Positions 34,111 through 42,492 are shown, numbered from the stretch's first letter. The stretch is DNA of 47,446 nucleotides from Bacillota bacterium (GCA_023422005.1 JAEZSC010000060.1:1-47446); one strand, 5' to 3'. A program made the numbers and translations. Notes: generated from the sequence alone by a model not told the origin.

Positions 34111-34125
34111 GTGATTTATAATCAC
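34111..34125. promoter_or_regulatory. Operator 2, GTGA-N7-TCAC
   Basis: This is the most symmetric of the three dyads (GTGATT, three bases, AATCAC). It lies between the two divergent promoters, just upstream of the rightward -35 box. Confidence 0.7.
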
Positions 34126-34129
34126 GTAA

Positions 34130-34158
34130 TTGAAATGTGAATTTCGTTCACGTATAAT
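34130..34158 (+). promoter_or_regulatory. Plus-strand promoter of the 131-aa HTH gene
   Basis: TTGAAA (34130-34135), 17 bases, TATAAT (34153-34158). The spacer contains operator 3. The start would be near 34165, only about 10 bases before the ATG at 34174, so the leader is very short. Confidence 0.75.
34137..34151. promoter_or_regulatory. Operator 3, GTGA-N7-TCAC
   Basis: This 15-base dyad (GTGAA, five bases, TTCAC) fills the spacer of the rightward promoter. A bound repressor here would block RNA polymerase. Confidence 0.7.
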
Positions 34159-34173
34159 TTTATTGAGGTCAGC

Positions 34174-34569
34174 ATGAACAACATAAGAAAATTGCGACTC
34201 ATGCGGAAGATGACGCAGCAGGAATTGGCAAATGTGATCAATTTGGAGCGCACTTCCGTAAGCAAATACGAAAAGTACGATGTGCTTCCCAACAAAGAAG
34301 TGCTCTTTCAGCTGGCCGACTTTTTTAATGTCTCATTGGATTATCTGCTCGGGCGCAACACATGCAATGAGGGAGACACATATACAGCGGAAGAAAGGAA
34401 ACTGTTGAGCCTGTATGCGACCGCGGTTCCGCAGGGGCAAAAGGCCGCTCTGATGGTGCTGGAGCTCGGACAGGACCCTCCCGTTATATCATCGGAAGAA
34501 AAGGATGCACCGGAAAACGCTAAAACGGACGGGGGAGAACGCCTCTCCGCCCATATATGCAACGAGTAA
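34174..34569 (+). CDS. Xre-family HTH regulator (131 aa)
   Basis: The N-terminal HTH (RKLRLMRKMTQQELANVINLERTSVSKYEKYDVLPNKEVLFQLADFFNVSLDYLLGR, residues about 4-60) is of the SinR/phage-repressor type. The C-terminal half, with TAEERKLLSLYATAVPQGQKAALMVLEL, is helical and may serve dimerisation. The tail is Asp/Glu-rich. It starts at ATG 34174 with GAGGTCAGC upstream. It is likely one of two mutually regulating repressors sharing three operators. No phage structural or integrase genes are nearby. Confidence 0.88.
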   Translation: MNNIRKLRLMRKMTQQELANVINLERTSVSKYEKYDVLPNKEVLFQLADFFNVSLDYLLGRNTCNEGDTYTAEERKLLSLYATAVPQGQKAALMVLELGQDPPVISSEEKDAPENAKTDGGERLSAHICNE

Positions 34570-34574
34570 AATGA

Positions 34575-34620
34575 AGGCCGTACATCCGATTGATCAGAGG
34601 ATGACGGCCTGCTTGCTTTT
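34575..34620. terminator. Bidirectional terminator after the HTH gene
   Basis: AGGCCGT/ACGGCCT (34575-34581/34104+500 bases, that is 34604-34610) and CATCC/GGATG (34083+500 to 34087+500, that is 34583-34587, with 34599-34603) form one hairpin with a bulged A. CTTGCTTTT follows. It serves the convergent gene ends on both strands. Confidence 0.65.
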
Positions 34621-34628
34621 CCTGAAGA

Positions 34629-35750
34629 TCAGGTTAAATGCTTGATAAACACCCTTCTGCGGCGGTGCTGGCGGCGCTGGAAGTGCTTCCACAGCGCCTG
34701 CACCTTTTCGTTGTTCTCAAGTTCTGGGTTGGATTCACCCATGCGGTATCCCTGGGCGATGGCCTCCCTCAGGATTGCGTCCATCAGCAGAGCGTTGATA
34801 CCCAGGTTCTGGTATTCGGGCTTCACCGCCACCAGGTACATGTCCAGCACATCGTTCTTTTTGATGGCCCGCAGCAGATGCAGAAAACCCATCGGGAAAA
34901 GCCGCCCCCCGCTTTTTTGCAAAGCCCTTGAGAGCGACGGCATCGTGATGGCAGCGGCTGCCAGCTTTCCATTCTTATCCACGACGGCCTTGATGAATGA
35001 GGGGTTCACGAATCCAAAGAACTGATCGATATACAGCTGCACCTGTTTTGGCGTCAGCGGCACGAAGCCGTAGAGTTCCTTGTAGGCCTCCATCAGCAGC
35101 TCGAATACTTCCTGCGCCCAGGGGAGGATCTCCTTTCGCTTGTGAAACTCCAGCAGGCGAAAGCCCGTGCGGTCGGTGATCATCTTGCAGATGCGGGCCA
35201 GTTTCTCGTCGGGTTTTTCCGGCACGGTCAGCTGATACTCCAGCCAGTCCACTTCCTTGGCATAGCCCAGGCGCTCCAGATGGTCTTTGTAATAAGCATG
35301 GTTGTAATAGGTCACGAAGGTGGACAGCTCCTCGAAGCCCTCCACGAGCATGCCCTCCTTGTCGAAATCGCAAAAGCCCATAGGCCCCACGATCTCATCC
35401 ATGCCGCGCTCTTTGGCCCAGGCCTCAGCCTGACCCAGCAGCGCCGCCGAAACCTCGGCGTCGTCTATGAAATCCAGCCGTGAGAAGCGGGCTTGGCGCT
35501 TTTTCCATGTGGCGTTCACGTTGCGGTTGATCAGAGCCATAACGCGGCCCACAACGCGGCCGTCGCGCAGCGCCAGCCATTGGGCGGCCTCGCTGTGCTC
35601 ATAGGCTGGGTTCTTGGCGGGGTTCAGGTTGTTAAGCTCGTCGGAGCGCAGCTCGGGCACGAAATATGGATTGCCCTTGTAGAGCTGATTGGGAAAGTCC
35701 AGAAAGCGCTTGAGCAGCGCAGAGGACGTGACCTGCTGCAGTGTCACCAT
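34629..35750 (-). CDS. GNAT-fold acyltransferase-like protein (YghO-like)
   Basis: The 373-residue protein shows LDFPNQLYKGNPYFVPELRSDE, VGRVMALINRNVN, FDFIDDAE-type strands and a C-terminal YLVAVKPEYQNLGINALLMDAI acetyl-CoA-binding segment. This matches a family of long GNAT-like proteins of unknown substrate. The end (LENNEKVQALWKHFQRRQHRRRRVF) is very basic. The family consensus there is a short strand plus YKRYR, so the His/Arg run is an enlarged version. ATG 35750 follows GGAGGCCGCC. Confidence 0.75.
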   Translation of the reverse strand: MVTLQQVTSSALLKRFLDFPNQLYKGNPYFVPELRSDELNNLNPAKNPAYEHSEAAQWLALRDGRVVGRVMALINRNVNATWKKRQARFSRLDFIDDAEVSAALLGQAEAWAKERGMDEIVGPMGFCDFDKEGMLVEGFEELSTFVTYYNHAYYKDHLERLGYAKEVDWLEYQLTVPEKPDEKLARICKMITDRTGFRLLEFHKRKEILPWAQEVFELLMEAYKELYGFVPLTPKQVQLYIDQFFGFVNPSFIKAVVDKNGKLAAAAITMPSLSRALQKSGGRLFPMGFLHLLRAIKKNDVLDMYLVAVKPEYQNLGINALLMDAILREAIAQGYRMGESNPELENNEKVQALWKHFQRRQHRRRRVFIKHLT

Positions 35751-35855
35751 GGCGGCCTCCGTGCGAAAAAAAATGAATAATGACGAATAGCCTTAGTATA
35801 TCACACCAGAGGTGATTCTGTTACAATGGACACAAAGGTAATAGAGGTGCTGACG

Positions 35856-37001
35856 ATGGAAAACGCCGATTTTTTGAAGGAAGAAACCCTGCGATACTGG
35901 CTTAAGCGCATACAGGCGAGGGATGACATGATTGCCGTGCTGTGCGCGGCTGCCCGGCGCATCGCCGCCGATGAGGGGTTGCGTTCCCTTTTCCTGGCCG
36001 AGCAACACAAGCACGGCCCGCAGAACCTTTGGCAACAAAGCTGGGACGACCTGCCTATGGACGAAGCGGTGACCGCCGTTATGGAGGAGCCGTCGCAGTT
36101 TTATTACCTGAGCTATCTCGCGGCGCTGCCCTGGACGCTGGAGCGCTACCGGCAGATGGGTATTCCGGAGGTTGTTTTTGACGACACCATACGGCAGCTG
36201 CCCTTCTTGTTTCTGGAAAAACACGATGACACCGGCCGGTGGGAGTACGCGGGCTTCGGGTGGATCTGGCGGCACCTGGCGGCACAGCTGTTCCGCCTGG
36301 GGCGGATGCAATTTATGGCCATACCTTATGCGCGCGGCGAACGCGTGTTCCGCAACCGCGGGGACGGCACGCTGGCCGTGCTGTGCAACCCGGCGATGGC
36401 GCTGCGGGCCGACGGCTGGGCCGACGGGGCCGGTGGCCGCCATGAGGAGCACCCGTGGCATGGCGTCTGCGAACGAACCGCCGAAGGCTGGCGAGGCAAC
36501 CCGGTCAGCCGGGAGGGCCGCGTGCTCGGAGAGCTCGTAGAACTGCCGGACACACTTTGGGAACCGGCGCTGTTCCCCGGCGACACGGTGCTGGACATGC
36601 ACATCCCCAAGGATGGAGACTTCACGCCCGACACCTGCCGGGAATCGGTGGCCATGGCCGAGGCTTTCTTTGCACGGCACTTTCCGGAGATAACCTTCAA
36701 GGGGTTGTTCTGTCACACATGGATGTTCACCGCGCAGCTGGATCAATTTCTGAAGCCCGGCAGCCACATACTGGCCTTCCGCGATGAGTTCCACCGTCTG
36801 CCCGTGGCGGGCTCCGTGAACTATCTGTGGAAGTTCGTATTTGGCGAGGCCTATACCCGAGAAAACGCCCCACGGGATACGTCGCTGCGCCGGGCGGTGC
36901 TGGAGCATCTGGACGCATCCGGCGAAGTGTTCGATTTGGCCGGTGTGGCCCTGCAGGGCTCAAAGGGCTGGAAATCGAGCATAAGTGCCGTTGTTCTGTG
37001 A
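35856..37001 (+). CDS. Acyltransferase with GNAT-like C-terminal domain
   Basis: The 381 residues start from ATG 35856, preceded by AGAGGTG; ATG 35826 lies at the promoter edge and is less likely. The N-terminal helical domain and the C-terminal strand-rich half (LDMHIPKDGDFTPDTCRESVAMAEAFFARHFPE, CHTWMFTAQLDQFLKPGSHILAFRDEF) match the NAT_N/GNAT_C acyltransferase family known from many Clostridia. The biological substrate is not known. It lies where tmk is often found in front of darA. Confidence 0.75.
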   Translation: MENADFLKEETLRYWLKRIQARDDMIAVLCAAARRIAADEGLRSLFLAEQHKHGPQNLWQQSWDDLPMDEAVTAVMEEPSQFYYLSYLAALPWTLERYRQMGIPEVVFDDTIRQLPFLFLEKHDDTGRWEYAGFGWIWRHLAAQLFRLGRMQFMAIPYARGERVFRNRGDGTLAVLCNPAMALRADGWADGAGGRHEEHPWHGVCERTAEGWRGNPVSREGRVLGELVELPDTLWEPALFPGDTVLDMHIPKDGDFTPDTCRESVAMAEAFFARHFPEITFKGLFCHTWMFTAQLDQFLKPGSHILAFRDEFHRLPVAGSVNYLWKFVFGEAYTRENAPRDTSLRRAVLEHLDASGEVFDLAGVALQGSKGWKSSISAVVL

Positions 37002-37011
37002 TCTTTGGCAT

Positions 37012-37040
37012 TTGCCAACAGATCGGGAATCGGTTATAAT
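37012..37040 (+). promoter_or_regulatory. Promoter of darA-holB-ricT
   Basis: TTGCCA (37012-37017), 17 bases, TATAAT (37035-37040). A TTGGCA-TT-TGCCAA dyad (37005-37018) overlaps the -35 box and could be a regulator site. Confidence 0.7.
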
Positions 37041-37121
37041 AATCAGAAACAACAGTGTTTTGTTGTATATTCGTTCATAGGTTCCAAATGGAATGACCAT
37101 AAACGATGAGGAGGTTTGACC

Positions 37122-37451
37122 ATGAAACTGATCATCGCCATCGTACAGGATGAGGATGCCGGCAGGCTGGTCAGCGCTTTGATGAGCGACGGCTACGGCG
37201 TCACCAAGTTGGCAACGACCGGCGGCTTTCTGCGCGCCGGCAACACGACGCTGCTGGTGGGCGTAAGCGACGAAAAGCTGAGCGGAGCCATGGCGGTCAT
37301 CGAGAAGATTTGCAAGAGCCGCAAGCAGATTGCCACGTCTCCGTCTCCGGTGGCCGGCTCTTCGGGCATGTATGTGCCCTACCCGGTTGAGGTCGTCGTA
37401 GGCGGCGCTACCGTGTTCGTAATGGACGTCGAGCAATTCAAGAAAGTGTAA
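37122..37451 (+). CDS. darA: Cyclic-di-AMP receptor DarA (PII-like)
   Basis: This is a 109-residue PII-like trimeric protein (PF06153 type). MKLIIAIVQDEDAGRLVSAL, then VTKLATTGGFLRAGNTTLLVGV, is the c-di-AMP-binding core, and PYPVEVVVGGATVFVMDVEQF is the last strand. In Bacillus it is yaaQ/darA and lies with holB and ricT, as here. ATG 37122 follows GAGGAGGTTTGACC. Its cellular partner is unknown in most species. Confidence 0.95.
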   Translation: MKLIIAIVQDEDAGRLVSALMSDGYGVTKLATTGGFLRAGNTTLLVGVSDEKLSGAMAVIEKICKSRKQIATSPSPVAGSSGMYVPYPVEVVVGGATVFVMDVEQFKKV

Positions 37452-37459
37452 TAGCTCCT

Positions 37460-38500
37460 TTGGATTCTCGCGAAAGTCCGCAGACATTCGATCAGGTTAT
37501 CGGGCAATCCGCCGCGGTGGCGCGCCTGCAATCGGCGCTGACCCGAGGCCGGGTTGCCCATGCCATTTTGCTCTGCGGGCCGGACGGCAGCGGCAAGCGC
37601 ACGTTGGCCAACCTTTTTGCCCGGGCGCTGCTGTGCGAGTCTGATGAAAAACCCTGTAACCATTGTTCTCCGTGCAGGAAGGCCCTGTCGGGCAACCATG
37701 CCGACCTGCATGTCATCATACCCAAGGAAGAAGGGGCCAAGGGTGGCCCAGAACGCGCGCTTTCGCCCGGCACACCCAGGCTCAAGCGCAAGTCGCTGGG
37801 CGTGGAAGAGGCTCGGGCCATTGCGCGGATCATCGACGTGCGGCCCTATGAGGGTGGCCACGCCGTGGTCGTGATCGACAGCGCCCAGGAGCTCACGCCC
37901 GCTGCCCAGAACGCATTGCTCAAGACGCTGGAGGAACCGCCGGCGCATGTGGTTTTCCTGCTGCTGGCGGAATCTACCGCGGCGCTGCTGCCCACGGTGC
38001 TCTCCCGCTGTGCTATGGTTAAGCTGGCCCGACTAAATGGCGCCGACGTGCGCCGGGTGCTTTCTTCCAGGGGGTACACCGACACGGAACGAACCGCCGA
38101 AGCCGCCGCCATGGCCGACGGGCTGCCTGGCCGGGCGCTGGAGCTGCTGGCCGATGAGGGCTTCTGGGCGCTGCGGGAGCGCGCGCTGCAAACGCTGCAG
38201 ACGCTGACAACCACCGGCCGTCTGGCCGAGGCCATGCGCTTTCTGCAGGACCGCGCCGGCTGGCCCCGGGTGCTGGACATCTGGGAGCGCGCCCTGCGCG
38301 ACGCGCTGGTAGCCCGCAGCGGCGCTCGCACGCCACCGCTGGGCGGCCAAACGCCGGCTGCATTGCGCGCGCTGGATGAACACAAGCTGGAAGACATGCT
38401 GCTGTCGTTGTCGGCGGCCCATAAAGCTATGGACGGCAACGGCATTTATACCGTGGTCATGGACCACCTTCTCATAGAACTCTCAGGAGGAATAAAATAA
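37460..38500 (+). CDS. holB: DNA polymerase III subunit delta prime
   Basis: The 346-residue clamp-loader subunit has the P-loop GPDGSGKRT (40-48), a zinc-binding set Cys59, Cys66, Cys69, Cys72, and the SRC sensor motif in TVLSRCAMV. The C-terminal collar region is helical. The start at TTG 37460 is 8 bases after the darA stop and lacks a clear ribosome site, so coupling to darA is likely. An insertion after the zinc region (KEEGAKGGPERALSPGTPRLKRKS) lengthens a loop. Confidence 0.9.
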   Translation: MDSRESPQTFDQVIGQSAAVARLQSALTRGRVAHAILLCGPDGSGKRTLANLFARALLCESDEKPCNHCSPCRKALSGNHADLHVIIPKEEGAKGGPERALSPGTPRLKRKSLGVEEARAIARIIDVRPYEGGHAVVVIDSAQELTPAAQNALLKTLEEPPAHVVFLLLAESTAALLPTVLSRCAMVKLARLNGADVRRVLSSRGYTDTERTAEAAAMADGLPGRALELLADEGFWALRERALQTLQTLTTTGRLAEAMRFLQDRAGWPRVLDIWERALRDALVARSGARTPPLGGQTPAALRALDEHKLEDMLLSLSAAHKAMDGNGIYTVVMDHLLIELSGGIK

Positions 38501-38501
38501 A

Positions 38502-39833
38502 ATGGCAACCATCGTAGGCATCCGCTTCAAGGATGCCGGCAAGATATATTCCTTTGACCCGGCAGACATCGAGCTGGCCGCCGGCGATTGGGCCGTGGTG
38601 GACACCGCCCAGGGCCGCGAATGCGGCGAAGTGATGTTCGCTCCCCGGGAGGCTTCCGAAGAGCAGATTGTAGCGCCGCTTAAGCGCGTGGTTCGCCGCG
38701 CTACGCCGGACGACATTCGCATTGTGCAGGAGCGCGCCGCCAAGGAGAAGCATGCGCTGGACGTGTGCCAGGAAAAGGTGAACGCTCACAAGCTGGACAT
38801 GAAGCTGGTCAACGTGGAGATGGCCTTCGACGGCAGCAAGATCGTGTTCTACTTCACCGCCGACGGCCGCGTGGACTTCCGTGCGCTGGTGCGCGACCTG
38901 GCTTCCGTGTTTCGCACGCGTATCGAGCTGCGCCAGATCGGCGTGCGCGACGAGGTGAAGATGCTGGGCGGCCTGGGCCCCTGCGGCCGCGAGGCGTGCT
39001 GCAAGTCGTTCCTTTCGGATTTCTCGCCGGTCAGCATCCGCATGGCCAAGGATCAGAACCTTTCCTTGAACCCCACGAAGATATCCGGCCTGTGCGGCCG
39101 GCTTATGTGCTGCCTGAATTATGAGCAGGAGACTTATGCGAGCACGCTGCAGCGCTGCCCGCGCAAAGGCAGCACCGTGCTCACGCCCGAAGGGCCGGCC
39201 ACCGTGGACGATGTGCTCATCATCAAGGAAAAAGTAAAGGTGCGCCTGACGGGCGAGGAAGTGGAGATTCGCGAGTATCCATTTGATGATATCAGCGAAG
39301 CCAGCCCCAAGGACATTGCCGCGTGGGAAGCCAGCGGCGGGCGCGCCCGCGCCGCCACGGCCAAGGCCGCATACAAGCAGGCGCTCAACAAGCCCAAGCC
39401 CAGGCCCGGTGAGGATTTGGACGACGATGCCACCGGTGGCGAAGGCCCCATGCGCCTGGTCAAGCCCGACCAGCCCGCTCTGGCGGTGTTCCCAGACCAA
39501 GCTCGCGATGAGAATGGCCCCTCGGAGCCCGAGGACGGTCAAGCTGCGCGCCCCGCGCCCGCAGCGCCCCGGCCGGCCCAGGCCCCGCGCAGCAGCGGCT
39601 CCCAGCGCCCGCAGCAGTCCCAACGTCCCCAGCCCCAGCAGCGCCCACTGCCGCAGCAGCCGCCGAAGGGGGATGACGACGAGGGTGACGAGGACGAAGC
39701 CCCGGACACGGCCGCCGCGACATCGGACCAGGGCGCTCCCGGCCAGGCGCCAAACCCCAACCGCCGCCGTCGCCGCGGCGGCCGCCGCCGCTCCGGCTGG
39801 CACGGCGGCCCGCGACCGCCCGCCAAGCAGTAA
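38502..39833 (+). CDS. ricT: RicT (PSP1 domain) with long disordered tail
   Basis: The 443-residue protein has the PSP1/YaaT domain from about 1-265. Cysteines are in GLGPCGREACCKSFLSDF and GLCGRLMCCLNYEQETY, the iron-sulfur ligands of the RicAFT (YmcA-YlbF-YaaT) complex that guides RNase Y processing. Typical RicT proteins end near here. This one adds about 150 residues: acidic, then Pro/Gln-rich, then an Arg/Gly-rich end (NRRRRRGGRRRSGWHGG). The start is ATG 38502 after AGGAGGAATAAA. Confidence 0.92.
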   Translation: MATIVGIRFKDAGKIYSFDPADIELAAGDWAVVDTAQGRECGEVMFAPREASEEQIVAPLKRVVRRATPDDIRIVQERAAKEKHALDVCQEKVNAHKLDMKLVNVEMAFDGSKIVFYFTADGRVDFRALVRDLASVFRTRIELRQIGVRDEVKMLGGLGPCGREACCKSFLSDFSPVSIRMAKDQNLSLNPTKISGLCGRLMCCLNYEQETYASTLQRCPRKGSTVLTPEGPATVDDVLIIKEKVKVRLTGEEVEIREYPFDDISEASPKDIAAWEASGGRARAATAKAAYKQALNKPKPRPGEDLDDDATGGEGPMRLVKPDQPALAVFPDQARDENGPSEPEDGQAARPAPAAPRPAQAPRSSGSQRPQQSQRPQPQQRPLPQQPPKGDDDEGDEDEAPDTAAATSDQGAPGQAPNPNRRRRRGGRRRSGWHGGPRPPAKQ

Positions 39834-39926
39834 GGCATGGAATATGACATCGGAAACGCCAAGGCGCGTCAGCGCTGCGGCGATTCATCAAGTTACCCGT
39901 GGTTCCGACCTATTCCATGAAAACTC

Positions 39927-39956
39927 TTGACACCGCTTGCGCGTGGCACGTATTAT
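39927..39956 (+). promoter_or_regulatory. Promoter in the ricT-40015 gap
   Basis: TTGACA (39927-39932), 18 bases, TATTAT (39951-39956). The 181-base gap 39834-40014 also holds an 8-base inverted pair ATGGAATA/TATTCCAT (39838-39845 and 39911-39918). It holds no gene. Confidence 0.6.
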
Positions 39957-40014
39957 TATTTTTATAGAATAGTTTTTTACTGTCAGAATAGGAAGCCACA
40001 CCCAGGAGAGACCA

Positions 40015-40644
40015 ATGTTGACTAAGTGCGACTTCAAAATGGAGAACGGCGCCTGCCTGGTCATTGCGCCTGAGAATAGGGATATCCTACCCGGCAGGAT
40101 GATACGCGCCTTCGTAGCCAATCTTGAAAAGCGCTTTTTTCTTTTCGAATACTCCAGCGTTATAGGATACAAGGCAGCCGAAGAGATGGAAGACGTGTTG
40201 GGCGTCGTGGAGCTGCAAAGCGGCTTTTTTAAGCGCCTGTTGGGCAAGCAGGAGCTGTGCGTTTTCCAGAAGCTGCACCCAAGCTTGTATGACTCCGACT
40301 ATGTCAAGTTGTCCGAAGAGGAACTGCTGGCATTCAAGGAAAACCTGGACGAAGGCGACGACTTCGACCAGGCGGATTACACCGTCAGCATCCCTTCGAA
40401 CTTTTTCATGGCCGTGACCCAGGATGACAGCCGCAAGCTCATCGAGGTGCTCAACCACCTCAAGCTCAGGGATTTCTCCCAGGTGCGCAACGCCGTCGCC
40501 ACTCTGTGCGAGGCGTCGGTTTCCATCTTTGACGAGATCGAGCTGCTGACCGAGTATAACTCCGGCGAGATTCCGGAATTCTTTACCGAAGGGCTGGAGG
40601 AGTGGCTCAAGGAACCGGAGCACGTGCAGAGTCTGGATATTTGA
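40015..40644 (+). CDS. Unrecognised protein (209 aa)
   Basis: ATG 40015 follows CAGGAGAG, and its own promoter and a following terminator make this a single-gene unit, so it is a real gene. The protein is acidic, without membrane helices or signal peptide. An N-terminal part looks like a beta-strand domain (FKMENGACLVIAPENRDILPGRMIRAFVANLEKRFFLFEY). The C-terminal part is helical (LKLRDFSQVRNAVATLCEASVSIFDEIELL). I cannot place it in a family. A chaperone or regulator role would be a guess. Confidence 0.7.
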   Translation: MLTKCDFKMENGACLVIAPENRDILPGRMIRAFVANLEKRFFLFEYSSVIGYKAAEEMEDVLGVVELQSGFFKRLLGKQELCVFQKLHPSLYDSDYVKLSEEELLAFKENLDEGDDFDQADYTVSIPSNFFMAVTQDDSRKLIEVLNHLKLRDFSQVRNAVATLCEASVSIFDEIELLTEYNSGEIPEFFTEGLEEWLKEPEHVQSLDI

Positions 40645-40670
40645 TCAACCTCTTACAGAAACTTTATCTG

Positions 40671-40694
40671 GGCGGCAGAGCCGCCTATTTTTAT
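40671..40694 (+). terminator. Rho-independent terminator
   Basis: GGCGGC-AGA-GCCGCC (40671-40685) is followed by TATTTTTATT. It separates the unknown gene from fhs, whose ribosome site starts 6 bases later. Confidence 0.75.
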
Positions 40695-40712
40695 TCGCAA
40701 GGGAGCATCCAA

Positions 40713-42377
40713 ATGAAGTCCGACATCGAAATCGCCCGCGCCGCCAGACCGCAGCCCATCGCCGACATCGCCTCAAGATTGGGTCTGAACACCGACGAGC
40801 TGATTCCCTACGGCGTTTATAAGGCCAAGATACCCTTGGACGCGGTGAACCGGCTGGCGGCAGGCGGCAGGCAGGGCCGGCTGGTGCTGGTGAGTGCCAT
40901 TAACCCCACGCCGGCCGGTGAGGGCAAGACGACGACGTCGGTGGGGCTTGGTGACGGGCTGGCGAGGCTGGGGCAGAGCGTGGCGCTGGCGCTGCGGGAG
41001 CCTTCCCTTGGGCCGGTGTTCGGCATGAAGGGTGGCGCCGCCGGCGGCGGCTATGCACAGGTGGTGCCCATGGAGGACTTGAACTTGCATTTCACCGGCG
41101 ACATCCACGCCGTGACCGCGGCCAACAATCTGTTGGCCGCCATGCTGGACAATCATCTGTTCCAGGGCAACGCGCTGGACATCGATCCGGACACGATCTC
41201 CTGGCGGCGGGCTCTGGACATGAACGACCGGCAGCTGCGCCAAATCGAAAGCGGTCTGGGCAAGGGCAACGGTGTGCCTCGTAAAGACGGTTTTGACATC
41301 ACCGCCGCTTCGGAAGTCATGGCCATCCTGTGCCTGGCGCAGTCGCTTACCGACCTCAAGCGCCGGTTGGGGGACATCGTTGTGGGCCGCGACCGCCAGG
41401 GCCGGCCGGTGACGGCGGCCATGCTAAAAGCCCACGGCGCCATGGCAGTGCTGCTGCGCGAAGCGCTGCAGCCCAACCTGGTGCAGACGCTGGAAGGTAC
41501 GCCGGTATTCGTGCATGGCGGCCCCTTTGCCAACATTGCCCATGGCTGCAACAGTGTAATCGCCACCAAAACGGCGCTGGCCGCCTGCGATTGGGCGGTC
41601 ACCGAGGCAGGCTTCGGCGCGGACCTGGGGGCGGAAAAGTTTCTGGATATCAAGTGCCGCCAAGCCGGCTTGTGGCCTTCGGCGGTGGTGCTGGTGGCCA
41701 CGGTGCGGGCACTGAAATTCCACGGCGGCGTGCCCAAGGAGCAGCTGGCCGCGCCGGACGCGCAAGCGGTGCAGCGGGGCCTGTGCAACCTCAAGCGCCA
41801 CATCGACAACCTGCAGTCGCTGGGGCTCCCGGTCGTTGTGTCGCTGAACGTCTTCTCCAGCGACACCGCCGAGGAACACCGCGTAATACAGGATGCCTGC
41901 GCGCAGTTGGGCGTGGCCGCGCCGCTGTACACCGCCTGGGCCGACGGCGGCAAAGGCGCTGAGGCGCTGGCCCGCGCCGTCATGGCTGCCGCGGCGGATT
42001 CTCAGCCGCAGTTCGTCTACGACGTGAACCTGCCGTTGCGCGACAAGATCGAGGCACTGGTACGCCGCTGGTATCACGGCGAGGGCGTGGATTTCTCTGC
42101 GGCGGCGCTGGAGGAGATCGCCGTGCTGGAAGCCAACGGGTACGGTGATCGTCCGGTGTGCATGGCCAAGACGCAATATTCCTTCACCGACGACGCCAAA
42201 GCATTCGGCGCGCCGGATGGGTTCCGCGTGAAAATTCGCAGCGTTCGGCTGCTGGCCGGCGCGGGCTTCGTGGTGGCTCAAAGCGGCAGCATACTGACGA
42301 TGCCCGGTTTGCCCAAGGTCCCGGCGGCGGAGGCCATCGACATCGACGAAAGCGGGGAAGTCACCGGGCTTTTCTGA
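40713..42377 (+). CDS. fhs: Formate-tetrahydrofolate ligase
   Basis: The 554-residue ATP-dependent enzyme makes 10-formyl-THF. It feeds purine synthesis and, in acetogens, the methyl branch of the Wood-Ljungdahl pathway. The N-terminus is KSDIEIARAARPQPIADIASRLGL. The P-loop region is NPTPAGEGKTTTSVGLGDG. FVHGGPFANIAHGCNS and FGADLGAEKFLDIKCR follow. ATG 40713 follows AAGGGAGCATCCAA. No other folate-branch genes are in the window, so acetogenesis cannot be concluded. Confidence 0.97.
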   Translation: MKSDIEIARAARPQPIADIASRLGLNTDELIPYGVYKAKIPLDAVNRLAAGGRQGRLVLVSAINPTPAGEGKTTTSVGLGDGLARLGQSVALALREPSLGPVFGMKGGAAGGGYAQVVPMEDLNLHFTGDIHAVTAANNLLAAMLDNHLFQGNALDIDPDTISWRRALDMNDRQLRQIESGLGKGNGVPRKDGFDITAASEVMAILCLAQSLTDLKRRLGDIVVGRDRQGRPVTAAMLKAHGAMAVLLREALQPNLVQTLEGTPVFVHGGPFANIAHGCNSVIATKTALAACDWAVTEAGFGADLGAEKFLDIKCRQAGLWPSAVVLVATVRALKFHGGVPKEQLAAPDAQAVQRGLCNLKRHIDNLQSLGLPVVVSLNVFSSDTAEEHRVIQDACAQLGVAAPLYTAWADGGKGAEALARAVMAAAADSQPQFVYDVNLPLRDKIEALVRRWYHGEGVDFSAAALEEIAVLEANGYGDRPVCMAKTQYSFTDDAKAFGAPDGFRVKIRSVRLLAGAGFVVAQSGSILTMPGLPKVPAAEAIDIDESGEVTGLF

Positions 42378-42492
42378 AGCAGGCGGCCCTATGCTATTAT
42401 TCCGATATTCGCCAAAAGTTTGTAATTATTCACAAGCTGTTGTGGATGTTTGTCGTGAACTGCCAAAACAACCAACAATTGCTATGAATCCA

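Noticed and set aside
34010..34569. Prophage or integrative element around the HTH pair
   Set aside because: No integrase, excisionase, structural genes or attachment repeats. The flanks are ordinary chromosomal genes.
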